From contig JANQKQ010000026.1 of the NCBI GenBank assembly GCA_028281105.1, positions 124,001 to 188,000 on the forward strand: a stretch of 64,000 nucleotides of DNA, read 5' to 3'. Shown in pieces: positions 9,911-18,712 of the stretch. Below the pieces are notes generated by a model. The model did no database searches and had not been told where the DNA came from. It saw only the letters and a program-made list of their open reading frames with translations. The translations under genes and the position numbers were made by a program. How positions within the stretch are numbered: the first letter of the stretch is position 1; each line of letters opens with the position of its first letter. The stretch comes from Rhizobiaceae bacterium. Lineage in GTDB: Bacteria; Pseudomonadota; Alphaproteobacteria; Rhizobiales; Rhizobiaceae.

Positions 9911-10573
9911 ATGAGCGAACCAGCGACAACACGGCGACCCCGCTCGGCACTGGTCGCCATTGCGCTGCTGGCGGTCGCCGGCATCGCCGTGTTTTGGGCG
10001 GTATACGGGATCAACCCTGGCCCTGGCAATGTGGCCGGCGGGCAAAGCTGCGAGGGCGCACACCGGGTCGCCGAACTTCTCGATCAGCGGGCAGTGGGCC
10101 AACTCGCAGCGTTTCAGGTTTCCGAAGACCCCAAACCCGTTCCTGAGATCGCCTTTGCCGATGGTGAGGGAAATGCGCTGAAGATCTCCGATTGGCGCGG
10201 CCGCACGGTGCTGCTCAATCTGTGGGCCACCTGGTGCGCGCCGTGCCGCCACGAGATGCCCGCGCTGGATGCGCTGCAAGAACGCTTAGGCGGCCCGGAC
10301 TTCGAGATGGTGGCCGTCAGCGTCGACCGGGGCGAGCCTGACAAGCCTAAAGCCTTCTTCGAGGAAATCGGCATCGAATCGCTCAACTTCTACGCCGACG
10401 GAACCACCGACATCTTCACCGAACTCAAACAGGCCGGCCTGGCGTTCGGCATGCCCTCGACCGTGCTGATCGACAAGAATGGTTGCACGCTGGGCGTCTT
10501 GAACGGTCCGGCGGAATGGGCCAGCCCCGACGCGTTCGACCTGATCGCCACCGCCATCAATCCGCCGGCATAA
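9911..10573 (+). CDS. tlpA: TlpA-like membrane-anchored thiol:disulfide oxidoreductase
   Basis: 220-residue thioredoxin-fold protein facing the periplasm. A single hydrophobic helix (about residues 12-31) anchors it. The active site is WATWCAPC with Cys109 and Cys112; [10 protein letters not shown] supplies the cis-Pro loop. The insert after the anchor has an extra Cys47 and another Cys lies near the end in KNGCTLG, a possible second disulfide as seen in Bradyrhizobium TlpA. Family members reduce copper chaperones or cytochrome oxidase Cu sites. Diverges from argH, a pairing I recall in Rhizobiales. Confidence 0.9.
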   Translation: MSEPATTRRPRSALVAIALLAVAGIAVFWAVYGINPGPGNVAGGQSCEGAHRVAELLDQRAVGQLAAFQVSEDPKPVPEIAFADGEGNALKISDWRGRTVLLNLWATWCAPCRHEMPALDALQERLGGPDFEMVAVSVDRGEPDKPKAFFEEIGIESLNFYADGTTDIFTELKQAGLAFGMPSTVLIDKNGCTLGVLNGPAEWASPDAFDLIATAINPPA

Positions 10574-10913
10574 GGCCGTTTTGGTTTTGATGGAATCGAG
10601 ACTTCGTTTGCGGGCGCGTCGCTTACCCATGTGGTTCACCCCCACCCCTAACCCCTCCCCTCAAGGGGGAGGGGGATGAGACCGTGCCGCCTGCCCCGGC
10701 GTCTTCCTTGGGCTTGTCCCAAGGATCTAGCCCCCTATCCACCACTGCGGACTAATCACTGACCGCATTAGATCCTCGCCACAACGGCGAGGATGACGCA
10801 GGTGGATTCGGCAGGCGGGTTGCCGCGACACCTTCCCTCCCCCTTGTGGGGAGGGAATGAGGGTGGGGGTGAAACAACGAGGCAGCGAGCCGGCGCGAAA
10901 CCCGCAATTGAGC
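10574..10913. repeat. Gene-free 340 bp holding a nested palindromic element
   Basis: No credible coding frame. Two ~45-base arms at 10633-10677 and 10831-10875 form a long imperfect inverted repeat beginning TTCACCCCCACCC and its complement. Inside each arm C and G tracts can fold a local hairpin. Between the arms lie a perfect 8-bp stem (10705-10712 with 10718-10725), a perfect 9-bp stem (10772-10780 with 10786-10794) and a further 7-bp inverted pair (10737-10743 with 10801-10807). C tracts at 10639-10660 and G tracts at 10848-10869 each fit a four-tract G-quadruplex pattern. It separates the converging tlpA and hydroxyacyl-CoA dehydrogenase genes. It looks like a non-coding palindromic repeat family member; copy number elsewhere cannot be judged here. 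Confidence 0.7.
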
Positions 10914-11795
10914 CTACCGCGTAGGCACCGGTTCGCCGCTGCGATAGTCGTAGAAGCCACGTCCCGTCTTGCGGCCCAGCCAACCGGCCTCGACATATTT
11001 AACCAGCAGCGGACAGGGCCGGTATTTGGAATCCGCCAACCCGTCATGCAGCACCTGCATGATCGACAGGCAGGTGTCGAGACCGATGAAGTCGGCCAGC
11101 TGCAGCGGCCCCATCGGGTGGTTGGCTCCCAGGCGCAGCGATGTATCGATCGATTCCACGTTCCCTACGCCCTCGTAAAGCGTGTAGATCGCTTCATTGA
11201 TCATCGGCAGCAGAACCCGGTTCACCATGAAGCCGGGAAAGTCCTCCGAGATCGCTACCGTCTTGCCGAGCTTGGTGACGAACGTCTTGGACGCTTCGAA
11301 CGTCTCGTCATCGGTGGCGATGCCGCGCACCAGCTCGACCAGATGCATGACCGGCACCGGGTTCATGAAGTGGATGCCGATGAACCGCTCCGGCCGGTCG
11401 GTCGACGAGGCCAGCCGGGTGATCGAAATCGACGAGGTATTGGATGCCAGATAGGCCTGTGGATTGAGCGACGGGCACAGGTCCGCGAAAATCCGCCGCT
11501 TGATCGCCTCGTCCTCGGTCGCCGCCTCGATCACCAGATCGCAGCTCGCCAGCGCCTCGGTCTCCGGCGCGGGCTCGATGCGGCCGATCGCCTGCTTGCG
11601 CTCATCGTCGCCGATCTTCTCCGCCGAGACCTGGCGGGCCATGTTGCCGGCGACGGTGGCGAGCCCGGATTCGATCTTTTCGGCATTAAGATCGTTCAAC
11701 AATACCCGATAACCGGCAAGCGCGGCCACATGGGCGATGCCGCCACCCATCTGACCGGCGCCTACGACACCAACCGTCTTGATCTTTTCGGCCAT
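10914..11795 (-). CDS. 3-hydroxybutyryl-CoA / 3-hydroxyacyl-CoA dehydrogenase
   Basis: NAD-dependent oxidation of 3-hydroxyacyl-CoA to 3-ketoacyl-CoA (or the reverse during polyhydroxybutyrate or butyrate metabolism). 293 residues, the size of single-domain-pair PaaH/Hbd proteins. N-terminal Rossmann motif GAGQMG at residues 12-17; catalytic His in GIHFMNPVPVM near 140; EDFPGFMVNRVLLPMINEA opens the C-terminal helical domain; ends GRKTGRGFYDY. It starts 19 bases after etfA on the same strand, so the electron-transfer flavoprotein and this enzyme form one unit. Substrate chain length cannot be read from sequence alone. Confidence 0.93.
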   Translation of the reverse strand: MAEKIKTVGVVGAGQMGGGIAHVAALAGYRVLLNDLNAEKIESGLATVAGNMARQVSAEKIGDDERKQAIGRIEPAPETEALASCDLVIEAATEDEAIKRRIFADLCPSLNPQAYLASNTSSISITRLASSTDRPERFIGIHFMNPVPVMHLVELVRGIATDDETFEASKTFVTKLGKTVAISEDFPGFMVNRVLLPMINEAIYTLYEGVGNVESIDTSLRLGANHPMGPLQLADFIGLDTCLSIMQVLHDGLADSKYRPCPLLVKYVEAGWLGRKTGRGFYDYRSGEPVPTR

Positions 11796-11814
11796 CGTGC
11801 GCTCCTGTGCCGGA

Positions 11815-12747
11815 TCAATCGAGCGCCTTTTCGAACTCCGGCAGCACGTCGAAGAGATCGGCCACCAACCCGTAGTCGGCGACCTGGAAGATCGGCGCTT
11901 CCTCGTCCTTGTTGATGGCGACGATCACCTTCGAATCCTTCATGCCGGCAAGGTGCTGGATGGCGCCGGAAATGCCGCAGGCGATGTAGAGATCGGGCGC
12001 CACCACCTTGCCGGTCTGGCCCACCTGCCAGTCGTTGGGCGCGTAGCCGGCGTCGACGGCTGCGCGCGACGCGCCCACCGCGGCGCCCAGCTTGTCGGCG
12101 ACGGGAAGGATGACTTCCTCGAACTTCTCCGACGAACCCAGCGCCCGGCCGCCGGAGATGATGATCTTGGCGGACGTCAGTTCCGGACGATCGGTATCCG
12201 ACAATTCGTTGGCGATGAAGGTCGACAGGCCGGAGTCGCTCGTCGCATCGATCTTCTCCACCGGCGCCGAACCGCCGGCCGTGGCCGCGCCATAGCCGGC
12301 GGTGCGCACGGTGATCACCTTCTTCGCGTCGGTCGAGGTGACGGTCTGAATGGCGTTGCCGGCATAGATCGGCCGTTCGAACGTGTCGGCGGATTTGACC
12401 GCGATGATGTCGGAGACCTGCATCACATCGAGAAGCGCGGCCACCCGCGGCATGATGTTCTTGCCCGAGGTGGTCGCCGCCGCGATGAGCACGTCATAGT
12501 CACCGGCCAGCGAAACGATCAGGTCCGCCACCGGTTCGGCCAGCCCGTGTTCGAAATGATCGGCCTCGGCCAGCAGCACCTTGGCCACGCCGTCAAGCTT
12601 GGCGGCGTCGTCTGCCACCGCACCGCAGCCCTTGCCCGCCACCAGAACGTGCACGTCGCCGCCGATTTCGCCGGCCGCCGTCAGCGCCTTGGCGGTCTGG
12701 TCGGACAGGGTCTCGTTGTCGTGGTCGGCCAGAAGAAGGATGGTCAT
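11815..12747 (-). CDS. etfA: Electron transfer flavoprotein alpha subunit
   Basis: Carries the FAD of the ETF heterodimer, which collects electrons from acyl-CoA dehydrogenases and hands them to ETF-ubiquinone oxidoreductase. 310 residues. The N-terminal half has the nucleotide-like fold ([11 protein letters not shown]); the FAD domain shows [42 protein letters not shown] and [12 protein letters not shown], all standard for EtfA. Starts 25 bases after etfB, 19 before the dehydrogenase gene. No sign of damage. Confidence 0.97.
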   Translation of the reverse strand: MTILLLADHDNETLSDQTAKALTAAGEIGGDVHVLVAGKGCGAVADDAAKLDGVAKVLLAEADHFEHGLAEPVADLIVSLAGDYDVLIAAATTSGKNIMPRVAALLDVMQVSDIIAVKSADTFERPIYAGNAIQTVTSTDAKKVITVRTAGYGAATAGGSAPVEKIDATSDSGLSTFIANELSDTDRPELTSAKIIISGGRALGSSEKFEEVILPVADKLGAAVGASRAAVDAGYAPNDWQVGQTGKVVAPDLYIACGISGAIQHLAGMKDSKVIVAINKDEEAPIFQVADYGLVADLFDVLPEFEKALD

Positions 12748-12772
12748 TGGTCAGTACTCCCCGCTCGCACTG

Positions 12773-13525
12773 CTATTGCAGGACGCCGGCTTCGTTTTTC
12801 AGTTTGTCCACCAGTTCGTCAACCGAGCCGACGATGATGCCGGCCTGCCGGCCCGGCGGCTCGGTGGTCTCGACGACCGTCAGCCGCGGCGTGGTGTCGA
12901 CGCCGTAGTCGGCCGGCGTCTTCTCGTCCAGCGGCTTCTTCTTCGCCTTCATGATGTTGGGCAGGGAAGCGTAGCGCGGCTCGTTCAGCCGCAGATCGGT
13001 AGTGATGATCGCCGGCATCTTCAGGTCGATGGTCTGCAGCCCGCCATCAACCTCGCGAGTGACCTTGATGGTCTCGCCGTCGATTGCGATCTTGGAAGCG
13101 AACGTGCCCTGGCTCCAGCCTAACAGCGCCGCCAGCATCTGTCCGGTCTGGTTGGCGTCATCGTCGATCGCCTGCTTGCCGACGATCACCAGGCCCGGCT
13201 TTTCCTCATCGACGATGGCTTTCAGCACCTTGGCCACCGCCAGCGGCTCGACCGGATCGTCGGTCTTGACCAGGATGCCCCGGTCGGCGCCCATGGCGAG
13301 CGCGGTCCGGATCGTCTCCTGCGCCTGCTGCGGGCCGATCGAAACGGCAACGATTTCATCGGCGGTGCCGGCCTCCTTCAGCCGAATCGCCTCCTCGACG
13401 GAAATCTCATCGAATGGGTTCATCGACATCTTCACGTTGGCCAGTTCGACGCCGGAACCGTCCGACTTGACCCTGATCTTGACATTGTAGTCGACGACCC
13501 GCTTGACGGGCACGAGAACCTTCAT
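12773..13525 (-). CDS. etfB: Electron transfer flavoprotein beta subunit
   Basis: AMP-binding partner of EtfA. 250 residues beginning [19 protein letters not shown], as usual. The recognition loop that docks onto acyl-CoA dehydrogenases is clear in [19 protein letters not shown], and the AMP site in [18 protein letters not shown]. First gene of etfB-etfA-dehydrogenase on the minus strand. Its 209-base upstream gap holds a perfect 7-bp inverted repeat (13631-13651) that could be a regulator site or a hairpin. Confidence 0.97.
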   Translation of the reverse strand: MKVLVPVKRVVDYNVKIRVKSDGSGVELANVKMSMNPFDEISVEEAIRLKEAGTADEIVAVSIGPQQAQETIRTALAMGADRGILVKTDDPVEPLAVAKVLKAIVDEEKPGLVIVGKQAIDDDANQTGQMLAALLGWSQGTFASKIAIDGETIKVTREVDGGLQTIDLKMPAIITTDLRLNEPRYASLPNIMKAKKKPLDEKTPADYGVDTTPRLTVVETTEPPGRQAGIIVGSVDELVDKLKNEAGVLQ

Positions 13526-13630
13526 CGCACAATCCTCATGAAACCTTGCCCTCCGGCCGTTCCCCGATCGTTCGGCGGGGCATCTTTGGTAGACGTTTGC
13601 AACGGAACAAAGGGGTTATGAAAAGCGCAC

Positions 13631-13651
13631 ATCGGTTGGGTGCGAACCGAT
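13631..13651. promoter_or_regulatory. Inverted repeat upstream of etfB
   Basis: ATCGGTT and AACCGAT, a perfect 7-bp inverted repeat with a 7-base spacer, 106-126 bases before the etfB start in the gap separating it from the rhomboid gene. It could be a dimeric regulator site or the stem of a transcript hairpin; nothing in the sequence decides between them. A TTGACG lies further upstream on the minus strand, but no good -10 accompanies it. Confidence 0.35.
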
Positions 13652-13734
13652 TGACTATCCAGTTCTACAGCGAGCGTCAACAAGATTGGCGGCGACATTT
13701 TTACCGTCCGAAACGGCGGGTCGCGCCGGCTCGC

Positions 13735-14514
13735 TCAACCGCCGCGGCCCCAGGGACGACCGGTCTTCTTCTGCGGCTTTCTTTTCGTCCTTGTCCATGG
13801 CCCGGCAGGAACTTTAGCATCGACAGTGCGGTCGAACAGCACGACCCCGCGTCGCCTGAGAAACACGATCAGCACGGCTCCGGTGACGATGCCGCCCACA
13901 TGGGCCGCCCAGGAAACCTGGCTGCCGGTCAGGAACAGAAAATTGAAAAACTGAAAGGCGATCCACGCGCCGATCACCCAGTAGGCGCGAATGCGTAGCG
14001 GTATCGTACCCACCGCCAGCACCCACAGCCGCACATTGGGATGCAGCAGCAGGTAGGCCGCCACCACGCCCGACGCCGCCGCCGACGCACCGATCAGCGG
14101 CGAGACCGATTGCGGGTCGACGAACGCGTGCAACCAGGCGCCGGCCGCCGCGCAGGCCAGGTAGAAGACCAGGAAGCGGATATGGCCGGTGGCATCTTCC
14201 ACATTGTCGCCGAACACCCACACGAACAGCATGTTGCCGGCCAGATGCATGAAATCGCCGTGCAGGAAGGCGTAGGTCACGTAACTTACGTCCTCCGGCA
14301 GCACGGCAAGCGGCGCGGGCAGGGCGTGGATGTCGTTGACCACCGCCGGGATGAAGCCGAACGACAGTACCGATTGGCGAACCACCTCCTCGCCGACGAA
14401 GGTCGGCGTGCCCACCGCCAGCCAGATCACTACGTTGAGCGCGATCAGCACCAGCGTGACGAATTGCAGGCGCACGTGGTTGAGCGCATTGGCGTCGTGC
14501 AAGGGAATGAACAT
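13735..14514 (-). CDS. Rhomboid family intramembrane serine protease
   Basis: Polytopic inner-membrane protease that cleaves single-pass membrane proteins within the bilayer. 259 residues with about six hydrophobic segments between residues 17 and 215. The family marks are HGDFMHLAGNM (His85, His90 and Asn94), the catalytic serine in IGASAAASG (Ser144) and the catalytic His205 in SWAAHVGG. The usual GxSG motif has Ala145 in place of the last Gly, an uncommon change beside the oxyanion hole. The C-terminal ~35 residues are basic and cytoplasmic-looking. Last gene of the long sdh-led run, 25 bases after the adenosyltransferase; substrate unknown. Confidence 0.9.
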   Translation of the reverse strand: MFIPLHDANALNHVRLQFVTLVLIALNVVIWLAVGTPTFVGEEVVRQSVLSFGFIPAVVNDIHALPAPLAVLPEDVSYVTYAFLHGDFMHLAGNMLFVWVFGDNVEDATGHIRFLVFYLACAAAGAWLHAFVDPQSVSPLIGASAAASGVVAAYLLLHPNVRLWVLAVGTIPLRIRAYWVIGAWIAFQFFNFLFLTGSQVSWAAHVGGIVTGAVLIVFLRRRGVVLFDRTVDAKVPAGPWTRTKRKPQKKTGRPWGRGG

Positions 14515-14539
14515 AGGCCGGCCTCGTTGGACCGCGAGC

Positions 14540-15130
14540 TTATCGCGAGCGGTGCTGGCCGGGAACCCACAACACGTCGGATTGGCCGAAATCGTTCGCC
14601 ACGCGGGCGGCGACGAACAGCAGATCGGATAGGCGGTTGGCGTATCGGATGGCGACCGGATTCACCAACTCGCCGTCGATCGACGCCAGTGCCGTCATGT
14701 CCCGCTCGGCGCGGCGCGCTACCGTGCGCGCCAGATGAAGATAGGCCGCCGCCGCACTGCCTCCCGGCAGGACAAACGACTTCAATGGCTCAAGCGGCTC
14801 GTTCAGCCGGTCGATCTCGCTCTCCAGCCATTCGACCTGGGGTTCGACGATGCGCAGTGCCTCGCCCGATTTTTCCTCGTCGTTTTCGGGCACGCAAAGA
14901 TCGGCGCCCAGATCGAACAGATCGTTCTGAATGCGCGCCAGCATGTCATCGAGACCGGCATCGTCGCCGGCTCCCAGGTGTACGCGCGCAAGCCCGATCG
15001 CCGCATTGGCCTCGTCGATCGAACCAAAGGCGGCCACGCGCGCGTCGTCCTTGCGACGGCGCAACCCGTCGCCCAGGCCGGTGGTGCCGTCATCCCCGGT
15101 GCGCGTGTAAATCTTGTTGAGCTTGACCAC
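14540..15130 (-). CDS. PduO-type cob(I)alamin adenosyltransferase
   Basis: Transfers the adenosyl group of ATP to cob(I)alamin to give coenzyme B12. 196 residues of the PduO (ATR) type. The N-terminal ATP-binding signature TRTGDDGTTGLGDG and FGSIDEANAAIG are intact, as are LPGGSAAAAYLHLARTVARRAER and NRLSDLLFVAARVAN. Located 6 bases after the twin-transmembrane gene. The same window encodes methylmalonyl-CoA mutase (60061-62220), an adenosylcobalamin user, although the two are 45 kb apart. No cobalamin riboswitch is seen upstream. Confidence 0.94.
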   Translation of the reverse strand: MVKLNKIYTRTGDDGTTGLGDGLRRRKDDARVAAFGSIDEANAAIGLARVHLGAGDDAGLDDMLARIQNDLFDLGADLCVPENDEEKSGEALRIVEPQVEWLESEIDRLNEPLEPLKSFVLPGGSAAAAYLHLARTVARRAERDMTALASIDGELVNPVAIRYANRLSDLLFVAARVANDFGQSDVLWVPGQHRSR

Positions 15131-15136
15131 CGAACC

Positions 15137-15328
15137 CTACCCGGCGGCGTAAACCAGCGCCACGACGATCGCGGCGACCGCCAGCGCCTGGAGCAGCACC
15201 CGGTAGCGCATCAGGATCTGCGACCGGTTGGAGCTGCCGCCGCGGACCATGTTCATGAGCCCGAGCAGCAGGACGACGGCGACCAGCGCCAACAGGGCCG
15301 CCGCCAGATAGGTGAAGAATTGCGACAT
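15137..15328 (-). CDS. Twin transmembrane (HIG1-like) small protein
   Basis: 63-residue membrane protein with two hydrophobic helices (about 6-28 and 44-61) joined by a short polar loop, MVRGGSSNRSQILMRYRV. The QxLMRxRVxxQ-type loop between two helices is the pattern of HIG1-domain and twin-transmembrane proteins of alphaproteobacteria; the mitochondrial relatives associate with cytochrome oxidase. It lies 10 bases after sdhB and 6 before the adenosyltransferase gene, a placement I recall as recurrent in Rhizobiales. A respiratory-complex accessory role is inference. Confidence 0.8.
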   Translation of the reverse strand: MSQFFTYLAAALLALVAVVLLLGLMNMVRGGSSNRSQILMRYRVLLQALAVAAIVVALVYAAG

Positions 15329-15338
15329 GGGCCGGCCC

Positions 15339-16118
15339 TCACACCTGCCGTTCGACCATCATCTTCTTGATCTCGGCGATCGCCTTGGCCGGGTTGAGCC
15401 CCTTCGGGCACGCCTGGGTGCAGTTCATGATGGTGTGACAGCGATACAGGCGGAACGGGTCTTCCAGATTGTCGAGCCGCTCGCCGGTGGCCTCATCGCG
15501 CGAATCCTTGATCCAGCGATGCGCCTGCAGCAGCACGGCCGGCCCCAGATAGCGGTCCGAGTTCCACCAGTAGGACGGGCACGAGGTCGAGCAGCAGGCG
15601 CACAGGATACACTCGTAAAGCCCGTCCAGTTCCTCGCGGTCTTCGTGCGACTGGCGCCATTCGGTCTGGGGCTGCGGCGAGACGGTCTTCAGCCATGGCT
15701 CGATCGACTGGTGCTGGGCGTAGAAATTGCTCAGATCCGGCACCAGGTCCTTGACCACGTTCATATGCGGCAGCGGATAGACGGCGACCACGGCGCTGAT
15801 CTCGTCCATGCCCTTGGTGCAGGCGAGCGTATTGGTGCCGTCGATGTTCATCGCGCACGATCCGCAGATGCCCTCCCGGCAGGAACGGCGCAGTGTCAGG
15901 GTCGGGTCGATATTGTCCTTGATCCACAACAGCGCGTCCAGCACCATCGGGCCGCAGTCGTCCATGTCGACGAAATACGTATCGACGCGCGGATTTTCGT
16001 CGTCATCGGGCGACCACCGATAGATGCGATACTCCCGCAGGTTGGTGGCGCCCTCCGGCTTCGGCCAGGTCTTGCCCTTGGTGATCTTGGAGTTCTTCGG
16101 CAGCGCCAGCTCGACCAT
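15339..16118 (-). CDS. sdhB: Succinate dehydrogenase iron-sulfur subunit
   Basis: Electron-transfer subunit of complex II, linking the SdhA flavin to the quinone site. 259 residues. All three clusters are readable: [2Fe-2S] in [10 protein letters not shown] with a later TLAC, [4Fe-4S] in [12 protein letters not shown], and [3Fe-4S] in [17 protein letters not shown]. The quinone-site Trp/Ser context is present in [13 protein letters not shown]. Preceded by an unrecognised secreted-protein gene that separates it from sdhA, 9 bases upstream, and followed by the twin-transmembrane gene. Confidence 0.98.
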   Translation of the reverse strand: MVELALPKNSKITKGKTWPKPEGATNLREYRIYRWSPDDDENPRVDTYFVDMDDCGPMVLDALLWIKDNIDPTLTLRRSCREGICGSCAMNIDGTNTLACTKGMDEISAVVAVYPLPHMNVVKDLVPDLSNFYAQHQSIEPWLKTVSPQPQTEWRQSHEDREELDGLYECILCACCSTSCPSYWWNSDRYLGPAVLLQAHRWIKDSRDEATGERLDNLEDPFRLYRCHTIMNCTQACPKGLNPAKAIAEIKKMMVERQV

Positions 16119-16127
16119 GGTCTTTTC

Positions 16128-16451
16128 CTATTGGTTCTGACACGTGCTCGGCGTGACGGTCATGAACTCGGTCAGTTCGAGCATCTCATCGCCGGTAAGC
16201 TTGCCCTGCGCTTCAACCATCGCGGCCGAGTCATTGGAAACCGCGGCGGAGAAGAACGCGATCTGGCCGTCGTTCAGCTTGTCCTTGGTTTCGGCGATGA
16301 CGCAGTCACAGCCGGAATCGGACAGTTGCAGGACTTCCTTGCACGAATTGTAGATCGCCTGCATGGGGTCCTGCGCCATCGCCGGCGAGGCGAATGCCCA
16401 GCCGGCTATCCACAGAGCCGCGAGTGGGAAGCTGCCGTTCGGTCCAAACAT
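16128..16451 (-). CDS. Unrecognised small secreted cysteine protein inside the sdh operon
   Basis: 107 residues; I do not recognise the family. The first 26 residues form a Sec-type signal peptide (hydrophobic core, then SPAMA before Gln27), though its n-region lacks any Lys or Arg. The mature part, about 81 residues, is acidic and helical-looking with four cysteines: Cys37, Cys48 and Cys50 (a CDC motif) and Cys104, three residues before the C-terminus. There is no CxxCH haem motif. A good ribosome site (AGGAAGG) precedes the ATG. It is locked between sdhA (19-base gap) and sdhB (9-base gap), so it must be co-expressed with complex II. A periplasmic disulfide-bonded accessory of complex II is possible but only inferred. 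Confidence 0.75.
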   Translation of the reverse strand: MFGPNGSFPLAALWIAGWAFASPAMAQDPMQAIYNSCKEVLQLSDSGCDCVIAETKDKLNDGQIAFFSAAVSNDSAAMVEAQGKLTGDEMLELTEFMTVTPSTCQNQ

Positions 16452-16470
16452 CGATTGTTCCCTTCCTGCC

Positions 16471-18318
16471 CTAATATACCCGCGCCTTCGGCGCGATTTT
16501 CTTAACGTCGATCTCGTCGGTCAGCGTGGCGGTGCGAACCGGGTTGTAGGTGAGTTTGACCTTGCCCTTCGCATCGAGGGAAGCAAGCGTGTGCTTACGC
16601 CAGTTCTTGTCGTCGCGCCCGCCCAGCGGTCCGTCCTTATAGTCCTCGCGCGCGTGTGCTCCGCGAGATTCCTTGCGCGCGGCCGCGCTGTAGACCGTGG
16701 TCACCGCGCAGGCCATCAGGTTTTCCAGCTCCAGCGTTTCGACCAGATCGGAATTCCAGATCATCGAGCGGTCGTGCACCTTGAGTTCGGCCAGTTCGCT
16801 CCAGGCCGCGCTGATGCGCTCGCACCCCGATTTCAGCGACTGGGCATCGCGGAACACGGCCGCGTCCTCCTGCATCGCCAGCTGCATCTTTTCCCGCAGC
16901 CGCGCAGTGGGAGTGCTGCCGTCGGCGTGGCGCAGCCGGTCAAACCGGTCAAGAATCTTCTCGCACGCCGCCTCATCGGGCGCGGGCACCGCGCCATCTC
17001 GATCGATGGTCTTGCCGGCGCGGATGGCGGCCGCGCGGCCGAACACCACCAGGTCGATCAGCGAATTCGAGCCCAGCCGGTTGGCGCCGTGCACCGACGC
17101 GCAGCCCGCTTCGCCCACCGCCATCAGTCCGGGAACTGTGCGATCCGGGTTCTTCGCCGTGGGGTTGAGCGCCTCGCCCCAATAGTTGGTCGGGATGCCG
17201 CCCATATTGTAGTGCACCGTCGGCAGCACGGGGATCGGATCGCGGGTCAGATCGACGCCGGCGAAGATCTTCGCCGATTCGGTGATGCCGGGCAGCCGCT
17301 CGGCCAGCACCGCCGGGTCGAGATGGTTGAGATGCAGATGGATGTGGTCGGCCTTCGGCCCGACGCCGCGTCCTTCCCTGATCTCGATGGTCATGCAGCG
17401 CGAGACCACGTCGCGCGAGGCTAGATCCTTGGCCGACGGCGCATAGCGCTCCATGAAGCGCTCGCCTTCGGAATTGGTCAGATAGCCGCCTTCTCCGCGC
17501 GCGCCCTCGGTAATCAGAACGCCGGCGCCGTAGACGCCGGTGGGATGGAACTGCACGAACTCCATGTCTTGGAGCGGCAGCCCGGCGCGCGCCACCATGC
17601 CGTTGCCGTCGCCGGTGCAGGTGTGCGCCGAAGCCGCCGAGGCATAGGCCCGACCGTAACCGCCGGTGGCCAGCACCACCATCTTGGCGTTGAACCGGTG
17701 CAGCGTGCCGTCGTCCAGGTTCCAGGCGACCACGCCGGTGCACCGTCCGCCATCCATGATCAGATCGATGGCGAAATATTCGATGTAGAACTCCGCATTG
17801 TGCCGCAGCGCCTGGCCGTAGAGCGTGTGCAGGATGGCGTGGCCGGTGCGGTCGGCCGCCGCGCAGGTGCGTTGCACCGGCGGGCCGGCACCGAAATTCT
17901 GCATGTGCCCGCCGAACGGGCGCTGATAGATACGCCCGTCCTCGGTGCGCGAGAACGGCACGCCGTAATGCTCCAGCTCGTAGACGGCGGCCGGCGCCTC
18001 GCGCGCCATATATTCCATCGCATCGTTGTCGCCCAGCCAGTCCGAACCCTTGACCGTGTCGTACATATGCCACTGCCAGGAGTCGGGGCCCATGTTCTGC
18101 AGGCTGGCGGCGATGCCGCCCTGGGCGGCCACCGTGTGCGAGCGGGTCGGGAAGACCTTGGTGACACAGGCGGTCTTGAGCCCCTGCTCGGCCATCCCCA
18201 GCGTAGCGCGCAGGCCGGAACCGCCCGCACCCACGACCACCACGTCGTGGAAATGGTCGACCAACTCATACGCAGCGCGTGGACGTGCGGATTTGGCTTT
18301 GCTTGCGGACTTCGCCAT
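16471..18318 (-). CDS. sdhA: Succinate dehydrogenase flavoprotein subunit
   Basis: Catalytic subunit of complex II, oxidising succinate to fumarate with covalent FAD. 615 residues from the ATG at 18318 ([10 protein letters not shown]); the frame is open further upstream, but that part overlaps sdhD. FAD-binding [15 protein letters not shown], the flavin-linking His61 in SHTVAAQGG, the substrate loop [11 protein letters not shown], and [10 protein letters not shown] are all intact. The N-terminus carries a Lys/Ala-rich stretch of ~15 residues before the usual start of homology. It begins 5 bases after sdhD. Order is C-D-A-(unknown)-B. Confidence 0.98.
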   Translation of the reverse strand: MAKSASKAKSARPRAAYELVDHFHDVVVVGAGGSGLRATLGMAEQGLKTACVTKVFPTRSHTVAAQGGIAASLQNMGPDSWQWHMYDTVKGSDWLGDNDAMEYMAREAPAAVYELEHYGVPFSRTEDGRIYQRPFGGHMQNFGAGPPVQRTCAAADRTGHAILHTLYGQALRHNAEFYIEYFAIDLIMDGGRCTGVVAWNLDDGTLHRFNAKMVVLATGGYGRAYASAASAHTCTGDGNGMVARAGLPLQDMEFVQFHPTGVYGAGVLITEGARGEGGYLTNSEGERFMERYAPSAKDLASRDVVSRCMTIEIREGRGVGPKADHIHLHLNHLDPAVLAERLPGITESAKIFAGVDLTRDPIPVLPTVHYNMGGIPTNYWGEALNPTAKNPDRTVPGLMAVGEAGCASVHGANRLGSNSLIDLVVFGRAAAIRAGKTIDRDGAVPAPDEAACEKILDRFDRLRHADGSTPTARLREKMQLAMQEDAAVFRDAQSLKSGCERISAAWSELAELKVHDRSMIWNSDLVETLELENLMACAVTTVYSAAARKESRGAHAREDYKDGPLGGRDDKNWRKHTLASLDAKGKVKLTYNPVRTATLTDEIDVKKIAPKARVY

Positions 18319-18323
18319 CGCCA

Positions 18324-18698
18324 CTAACTTCCGAACGCGATTGTGAGGACGGAAAAGACGGCGATCGCCGACACCGCCAGGGTGAAGAAGAGGTTGGCGA
18401 TCACCAGCGCCATCTTCGTGCCTTCGCCATGCACATAGTCCTCGATGATCACCTGCATTCCCAGCTTCATGTGATAGGCGATCGACACGATGGCGAGCAG
18501 CAGGGCGATGGCCACCGGCCCCGACGACAGCCGCTCGACCACCTCGGCGTGCGAGCCGCCCGCCGCCGACGCCAGCAGCCATAACACGAAGATCGCCAAT
18601 GGCAGGTTGGCGATTGCCGTCAGTCGTTGATGCCAGAAATGGCCGGTGCCGCTGCCGGCCGAACCCATTCCGCGAACCTTGCTCAGGGGAGTGCGCAT
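18324..18698 (-). CDS. sdhD: Succinate dehydrogenase membrane anchor subunit D
   Basis: Small anchor of complex II; 124 residues with three transmembrane helices. The start at 18698 ([18 protein letters not shown]) is preferred over a longer open frame because it matches the family N-terminus and stays clear of sdh[14 protein letters not shown] opens helix I. The motif [17 protein letters not shown] carries the Tyr/Asp pair near the quinone site. It follows sdhC by 14 bases and precedes sdhA by 5. Confidence 0.94.
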   Translation of the reverse strand: MRTPLSKVRGMGSAGSGTGHFWHQRLTAIANLPLAIFVLWLLASAAGGSHAEVVERLSSGPVAIALLLAIVSIAYHMKLGMQVIIEDYVHGEGTKMALVIANLFFTLAVSAIAVFSVLTIAFGS

Positions 18699-18712
18699 CT
18701 CGTCGACCGCTC

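Noticed and set aside
15131-15137. Cobalamin riboswitch before the adenosyltransferase gene
   Set aside because: The gap to the upstream gene is only 6 bases; no room for a riboswitch. The gap before scpA (21 bases) is also too short.
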